A DNA stretch of 64,000 nt, from contig NZ_JASDCU010000006.1 in the NCBI RefSeq assembly GCF_030407765.1, positions 62,001 to 126,000 on the forward strand, in the 5' to 3' direction. Positions 59,492 to 64,000 of the stretch are shown one piece after another. Below the pieces are notes generated by a model. It did no database searches and was not told the origin of the DNA. It saw nothing but the letters and a program-made list of their open reading frames with translations. The translations under genes were made by a program, and so were the position numbers. The stretch's first letter is position 1. Each line of letters starts with the position of its first letter. The DNA comes from Microbacterium sp. APC 3901. Lineage in GTDB: Bacteria > Actinomycetota > Actinomycetes > Actinomycetales > Microbacteriaceae.

Positions 59492-61045
59492 TCAACCTTC
59501 GAAGGAGAACATCTGCACCGTGGCGGGGTTAGCCCTGGTGCCGCTCAACGTGATGCCGTCTGTGGTCGCCCAGGTCGTGTTGAGGAACACGATCGGCGCC
59601 TCGTACGCCTGGTCGACCACGTACTCGTTCAGCTCGCGGTACGTGGGAAGCACGGCTTCCTGATCGACCGTCGAGTCGATCTCGTCGAAGAAGCCGGCCA
59701 ACGTCGGGTTCGTGTAGTTCATCGGGTTGCCGAAGCCGTTGGGGTTGAAGTGATAGAACGCATCCGCCGGGTCCGAGTTCCAGCCGGTGATCTGGAAAGT
59801 GAGTCCAAACTCCCCCGACTGCAGCGCCGACTGCGCCTGTTGCGGCGGCACAGCGACCCATTCGAGCTTCAAGCCGATGTCCTCGAAAGCCTGCGAGAGC
59901 GTCGGCTCGACAGACGTGGTGAGGAAGGTGCTCGGGATCTTGAACGACTCTCCTGCGAACCCGGCCTCCTCGACCAGCTCGCGCCCACGCTCGGGGTCGT
60001 ACTCGTAGGTCTCGTTGATAGCCTCATCCCAGACGGCGCCGTTGGGGCTGAACGACTGCTGCGTGGTCTGGCCGATGCCCGAGAAGATGCTCTTCAGAAT
60101 GCTCTCGCGATCGATCGCGTAGTTGATCGCCTGCCGAACCCGCTGGTCACCCAGCGCGGGGAAGGCCTCTCCACCGCGGTCGAGGATGTCGATGAAAGCG
60201 ATGGACTGCGCCGTGATCTCGCTGATCTCGAACGACGAGGGGTCAAGCTGGCTCTTGAGTTGCGTCTGGACGGTCGCAGCGTTGATCTCCCCCGCCTGTA
60301 GAGCGTTGAACGATGCGGTGGGGTCCTGCAGCACGCGCACCGTGAACGTCGGGAACGGATACGCGTCGGCGTTCCAGTAGTCCTCGCGCTTTTTCAGCAG
60401 GTATGACGTTCCCGGCACAGAACCTGCGACGTCAAGTGTGTACGGTCCGGATCCGACCGGATTAGTCGCGCTCTCCGCCGAGTCGAGCGAGGCCGGGTCG
60501 CCGATGGCACCCGCCGCCAGGCTGAGGTTGTAGAGGAACTGCGGGTCGAACGCCGAGAACGAGACCTTGACCGTAAGGTCGTCGACCGCTGTGACATCCT
60601 CGACCAGCGCGAACTTGGGCTGGACGATCCCCGCGGTCTGCTTCGTGCGCAGCATTGTCGCAGCAACAGCCTCGGCGTCGACCGGATCGCCGGTACTGAA
60701 GGTCATGCCGGGCTCGAGTTCGAGCGTGAGCTCGGTGCCGTCTTCGTTGTACTCCCAGCTGGTGGCGGCGTTGGGGGCCACGTCACCCGTTTCGATGTCG
60801 CGCTTGAGCAGAGTGTCGTAGATCGACGACCACACGAACATCTGCTGGCCGTCGACCAGCTGCGCGGTGTCGAGCGAGTTGGGGGCCGAGACCGCGGCGA
60901 TCGACAGCGGCGGCGCGTCAGCGGCAGCGGGCGCGGTCTCCTCGGCCCCAGAACCCCCGCCGCTGCACGCGGTGAGGAAGAGCGCAGCTGAAGCCAGCGC
61001 TGCGATGGCGATCACCCGGGGGCGTCTGCGGGGGAAGTTCGACAT
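59492..61045 (-). CDS. ABC transporter substrate-binding lipoprotein (family 5)
   Basis: A 517-residue lipoprotein with signal MSNFPRRRPRVIAIAALASA and lipobox FLTAC, then a Gly/Ser/Ala linker. The SBP family 5 (DppA/OppA-like) fold shows YDTLLKRDIETGDVAPNAAT, LTLELEPGMTFSTGDPVDAE and VRQAINYAIDRESILKSIFS. It starts at ATG 61045 with AAAGGAG before it. It is the first gene of a seven-gene unit running to GH43. Family 5 proteins include binders of cello- and xylo-oligosaccharides as well as peptides; the glycosidase neighbours favour an oligosaccharide. Confidence 0.93.
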   Translation of the reverse strand: MSNFPRRRPRVIAIAALASAALFLTACSGGGSGAEETAPAAADAPPLSIAAVSAPNSLDTAQLVDGQQMFVWSSIYDTLLKRDIETGDVAPNAATSWEYNEDGTELTLELEPGMTFSTGDPVDAEAVAATMLRTKQTAGIVQPKFALVEDVTAVDDLTVKVSFSAFDPQFLYNLSLAAGAIGDPASLDSAESATNPVGSGPYTLDVAGSVPGTSYLLKKREDYWNADAYPFPTFTVRVLQDPTASFNALQAGEINAATVQTQLKSQLDPSSFEISEITAQSIAFIDILDRGGEAFPALGDQRVRQAINYAIDRESILKSIFSGIGQTTQQSFSPNGAVWDEAINETYEYDPERGRELVEEAGFAGESFKIPSTFLTTSVEPTLSQAFEDIGLKLEWVAVPPQQAQSALQSGEFGLTFQITGWNSDPADAFYHFNPNGFGNPMNYTNPTLAGFFDEIDSTVDQEAVLPTYRELNEYVVDQAYEAPIVFLNTTWATTDGITLSGTRANPATVQMFSFEG

Positions 61046-61080
61046 ATGTTTCAGACTCCTTTGAATGAAAACGACCGAGA

Positions 61081-61094
61081 GGCAACCGGTTGAC
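61081..61094. promoter_or_regulatory. Second LacI-type operator in the SBP leader
   Basis: GGCAACCGGTTGAC, a looser copy with a perfect ACCGGT centre, 36 bp before the SBP start and 65 bp from the main operator, a spacing that would allow looping or cooperative binding. Confidence 0.5.
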
Positions 61095-61145
61095 GAGTAG
61101 CCACGGAACCTCTTGTTGGATAAGTAAAACAGGATCTGGGCAAAA

Positions 61146-61161
61146 TGACAACCGATTGCCA
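61146..61161. promoter_or_regulatory. Main LacI-type operator of the ABC-glycosidase operon
   Basis: TGACAACCGATTGCCA. On the minus strand the inner half is TTGTCA, followed by 17 bp and TTTACT as promoter. It lies six bases beyond the uxuB stop. Confidence 0.75.
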
Positions 61162-61166
61162 ACTTG

Positions 61167-62465
61167 TTACCGAAGCGTGAGATCACCGATCGATCGACGG
61201 CTCGCGAGCACCGCTTCGACGAATGCTGCGTCGACACCGAGCACGGGGCTGAGATCGACTATCGCGCATTCGACGGAGGAGCGGTCGGTTCCCGGTCCGT
61301 CGACCGCCAGCCATGCGGCGACGACCTTCGCACACGCGTCGGCGGATCGTCCCGCGCTGCGCTCACGCTCAGCCACCGGCGCGATGCGCACGCGCATCTT
61401 GGTATCGGCATCGAGACCGATCTGCGCGAGGAGATGGCGGATGCGAGGGTTTCGGAACCGCTCGAGAAGCGCCGCGCGGTACTCGGGCAGCTCGAGTTCC
61501 GGCGGAAGATGTCGGCAGGCTTCGTCCCAATACGCCTCGACAGACCGCAGGCAGTCCGCGTCTGCGATGGCCTCGGAGACGGTGCGATGTCCGCGAAGCC
61601 GACCGAGCGAGGCGAGAAGGGTGTGAGCGCCGTTCAGCAGCCAGAGCTTGCGCGCCTCCCACGGTTCGAGCTCGTCGGCGAAGCGCGCTCCGGCCGTCTC
61701 CCACTGCGGCCTGCCCCCGGGGAACTCCCCGGCGATGACCCAGTCCGAGAACGGCTCTGCGACGACCGGTGCACGATCTCCGTAGCGCTCCGCGAGCTCG
61801 GCCGCCTCCTCGTCCGAGAGCCGAGGGGTGATCCGATCCACCGAACTCGACACGAACGAGACGTGCGCATCGATCCAGTCGACGAGTCCCGGCACCTCGA
61901 TCGCGACCGCGTGGACCGCCTGGCGCAGAACGCCGCCGTTCTCGGGCAGGTTGTCGCACGACACCAGCGCGAGCGCCCCGGAGTCCGCGCGTCGGCGCGC
62001 CTCGAGGCCGAGCACCAGACGACCGATCGCGGTGAGCGGACGGAGGCCGTCGAGGTCGGCGTCCGCCGAGCCGGCGAGAAGGGTTCGATCGAGAGACGTC
62101 CGCTCATCTGCGTACGCGGCCTCGGTGATCGTCAGGCTGACGATGGCTGTCTCGAGAGCGGCGAGATCGTTCACGAACGACGGGATGTCAGTTCCCGGAT
62201 GCGCCCGGACGATGCTGCCGACGCGTTCGGCCTCATCCCCGGCAGGCGAGCGCACCACGAGCGTGTACAGACCGTCCTGCGCCGAGAGGTCGTCTGCGAG
62301 TCCGGCGCTTCGCCCGGTGTACGCCGCGATCCCCCACTGCTCGGCATCCGATGCATGGGCCGTGTACCAGGCCAGATGGGAACGGTGGAAAGCGCCGAGC
62401 CCCATGTGCACGATCCGCACGGGCGGTGCCGGGGACGTACGCACCCCGAGTGTCCCCCCGCTCAC
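61167..62465 (-). CDS. uxuB: D-fructuronate reductase (mannitol dehydrogenase family)
   Basis: A 432-residue long-chain dehydrogenase that reduces fructuronate to mannonate with NADH. It shows RIVHMGLGAFHRSHLAWYTA (nucleotide fold), ALALVSCDNLPENGGVLRQA, and RKLWLLNGAHTLLASLGRL with the catalytic Lys, Asn and His. The start is GTG 62465, overlapping the uxaC stop as GTGA. Next to uxaC, fructuronate is the expected substrate rather than mannitol. Other polyol dehydrogenases of the family are similar, so the assignment rests partly on context. Confidence 0.9.
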   Translation of the reverse strand: MSGGTLGVRTSPAPPVRIVHMGLGAFHRSHLAWYTAHASDAEQWGIAAYTGRSAGLADDLSAQDGLYTLVVRSPAGDEAERVGSIVRAHPGTDIPSFVNDLAALETAIVSLTITEAAYADERTSLDRTLLAGSADADLDGLRPLTAIGRLVLGLEARRRADSGALALVSCDNLPENGGVLRQAVHAVAIEVPGLVDWIDAHVSFVSSSVDRITPRLSDEEAAELAERYGDRAPVVAEPFSDWVIAGEFPGGRPQWETAGARFADELEPWEARKLWLLNGAHTLLASLGRLRGHRTVSEAIADADCLRSVEAYWDEACRHLPPELELPEYRAALLERFRNPRIRHLLAQIGLDADTKMRVRIAPVAERERSAGRSADACAKVVAAWLAVDGPGTDRSSVECAIVDLSPVLGVDAAFVEAVLASRRSIGDLTLR

Positions 62466-63859
62466 AGCTTGAACACCCGCTTCGGCTGCGGACCGACGAT
62501 GTCGTCGATGATCGCGGACGCCGACTCCTCGCTCACCCGGCCTTCGACCACAAGGCGGGCCAGGAATGCGGCATCCGCACGGCGCGCGGTGTCGTGCCGG
62601 GCCGGGATCGACAGGAAGGCGCGAGTGTCGTCGATGAAACCCGACCCCCGTGAGAATCCTGCGGTCTCGGTCACTGCCGACCGGAATCGGGCCATGGCGT
62701 CGGGTGCGTCGAGGAACCACCACGGAGCCCCGATGTAGACGCTCGGATAGAAGCCCGCGAGCGGCGCGACCTCCCGCGAGTAGACGGTCTCGTCGACCGC
62801 GAAAAGCACGAGGTGCAGGTCGCGCTCGAGCCCGAACCGCTCGAGCAGCGGTCGCAGACCGCCGACGAAGTCGGTGCGCCGGGGAATGTCGTGGCCCGTG
62901 TCGGGCCCGAACCTGCCGGAGGTCGCCGTGTTGTGGTTGCGGACGACCCCGGCGTGAACCGTCATGACCAGCCCGTCGTCGACACTCATCCGGGCCATCT
63001 GCAGCAGCATGTGCGCGCGGAACGCGTGGCGATCGGCGGCATCCGCATCCCCGGCCATCACTCGGGCGAACAGCGCCTGCCCCTCGGCGGCATCCAGATC
63101 GAGAGTGTCGGGCACCTCGACACCGTGGTCGGCCGAGACCGCGCCGTGTTCGATGAAGTACCGCCTGCGCTGTTCGAGCGCTGCGAGGTAGCCGGCGAAG
63201 GTGCCCGTCTGCCCCGTGGTCTCGAGCAGGCGTCGGACGTTCTCGGCGAAGCCCACGGCGTCCGGGTCGAGGTAGCGGTCGGGCCGGAACGTGGGCACGA
63301 CCCTGCCGACCGAACCCTCAGCGGCGAGCGCCGCGTGCCCTGCAAGGTCGTCGAGCGGATCGTCGGTCGTCGCGAGCACCTCGATGCCGAAGCTGTCGAA
63401 GAGGGCGCGTGGGCGCATGCCCGGCTCGAGGAGCTTGGCGGCGATGTGATCGTACGCATCGTCCGCGGTGGCGGCGGTGAGCGGCATCCGCAGATCGAGC
63501 ACGTTCTCGAGCGACTCGGTCAGCCAGTACCCCGACGCCGTGCCTGCGAACAGCGGCCAGCGCTCGGCGAACAGCCGCCACACCTCTCGCGGGTCCGCCG
63601 ACGGTCCTCCGACGCCGAGCTCATCGAGTCCCACGCCCGAGGCATGCAGCAGCCGGGTGACGTAATGGTCGTGCGTGATCAGCAGCGATGCCGGGTCGGC
63701 GAAAGGGCGATCGTCGACGAGCCACTCCACCGGCACGTGGCCGTGCGGCGAGACGATGGGCGCAGTTGAGACGCTCTCGTACAGGGATCGTGCGACGGAG
63801 CGCGTCGCCGGGTCGGCGGGAAGCAGGCGGTCGCGGTCGCGGCGTTGCGGCTGGAGCAT
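62462..63859 (-). CDS. uxaC: Glucuronate isomerase
   Basis: A 465-residue isomerase turning D-glucuronate into D-fructuronate (and galacturonate into tagaturonate). Signatures are PIVSPHGHVPVEWLVDDRPF, LITHDHYVTRLLHASGV, WRLFAERWPLFAGTASGYWL and the C-terminal VDETVYSREVAPLAGFYPSV with WWFLDAPDAM. The ATG at 63859 is placed at the predicted transcription start: TCTGAT ends six bases before it, so the message may be leaderless, although AGAGGA lies directly against the ATG. It is followed by uxuB with a GTGA overlap, making a two-gene unit. Confidence 0.95.
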   Translation of the reverse strand: MLQPQRRDRDRLLPADPATRSVARSLYESVSTAPIVSPHGHVPVEWLVDDRPFADPASLLITHDHYVTRLLHASGVGLDELGVGGPSADPREVWRLFAERWPLFAGTASGYWLTESLENVLDLRMPLTAATADDAYDHIAAKLLEPGMRPRALFDSFGIEVLATTDDPLDDLAGHAALAAEGSVGRVVPTFRPDRYLDPDAVGFAENVRRLLETTGQTGTFAGYLAALEQRRRYFIEHGAVSADHGVEVPDTLDLDAAEGQALFARVMAGDADAADRHAFRAHMLLQMARMSVDDGLVMTVHAGVVRNHNTATSGRFGPDTGHDIPRRTDFVGGLRPLLERFGLERDLHLVLFAVDETVYSREVAPLAGFYPSVYIGAPWWFLDAPDAMARFRSAVTETAGFSRGSGFIDDTRAFLSIPARHDTARRADAAFLARLVVEGRVSEESASAIIDDIVGPQPKRVFKL

Positions 63860-63865
63860 TCCTCT

Positions 63866-63904
63866 ATCAGACCGGTTCCCATCAATTTTGTCAATCGGTT
63901 GCCA
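63866..63904 (-). promoter_or_regulatory. LacI-type operator and promoter of uxaC-uxuB
   Basis: TGTCAATCGGTTGCCA (63889-63904 on the plus strand) is the palindrome. Its minus-strand inner half is TTGACA, a perfect -35 box, followed by 17 bp and TCTGAT (63871-63866). Confidence 0.75.
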
Positions 63905-63997
63905 AAAGCGTTGCTGTCCCGCCGACATACCCCGACGAGACGGCTGGCGTACGATCGGGGAACCGGATGCCGGTCGCAGCGAGGGGAACCGCACACC

Positions 63998-64000
63998 ATG
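63998..64000 (+). CDS. Possible start codon of a rightward gene cut by the window edge
   Basis: The window ends at an ATG preceded by GAGGGGAACC, a good ribosome site, and a TACGAT -10-like box about 45 bp upstream. The gene would diverge from uxaC. Nothing of its product is visible. Confidence 0.35.

Overview
The window looks like chromosomal DNA from a high-GC actinobacterium of the family Microbacteriaceae, most likely Microbacterium or a close relative. The basis is the very high GC, the frequent GTG starts with four-base start/stop overlaps, the gene order ftsH-folE-folP-folB-folK-DUF3180-two PH-domain genes-DUF2520, and family-typical small proteins (DUF7882-like, DUF937, DUF4192). The genus is inferred from gene order and protein flavour and was not searched.

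Region 1 (1-27.8 kb) is mainly housekeeping. It starts with a cut GH3 beta-glucosidase and its divergent TetR regulator. Then come an LCP cell-wall ligase, tRNA-Ser, a HAD phosphatase with serS, a lipid kinase, a two-domain lipoprotein, cardiolipin synthase, lysS, and a folate/ftsH operon running from ftsH to a PanG-like reductase. Hpt, tilS, ppa and an M23 peptidase follow. The region closes with a tRNA-Glu/Asp/Phe cluster.

Region 2 (27.9-36.5 kb) is a decayed accessory island beside tRNA-Phe. It holds the C-terminal stump of a tyrosine integrase cut by an ISL3-type insertion sequence with a frameshifted transposase. It also holds a GlxA-type regulator with a small monooxygenase, a headless uracil-DNA glycosylase fragment, several small Microbacteriaceae proteins, and a DksA-like zinc-finger gene behind a terminator and a possible leaderless small ORF. 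A lipoprotein signal joined to the tail of a short-chain dehydrogenase, a frameshifted alpha-L-rhamnosidase tail and about 0.8 kb without a recognisable gene complete it.

Region 3 (36.5-64 kb) is a catabolic island for beta-glucuronides and plant oligosaccharides, possibly glucuronoxylan. Enzymes: UidA frees glucuronate, UxaC and UxuB convert it to mannonate, and ManD dehydrates this to 2-keto-3-deoxygluconate. GH1, GH43, GH3 and GH2 glycosidases, a dipeptide/oligosaccharide-type ABC importer and two MFS carriers supply the sugars. A LacI-family gene lies in the uidA operon. The same 16-bp palindrome (consensus TGGCAATCGGTTGCCA) stands before all five leftward transcription units, and in four of them its inner half supplies the -35 box with a -10-like hexamer 17 bp downstream. 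This shared operator architecture is the strongest new observation. No CRISPR array, toxin-antitoxin pair or recognisable defence system was seen.
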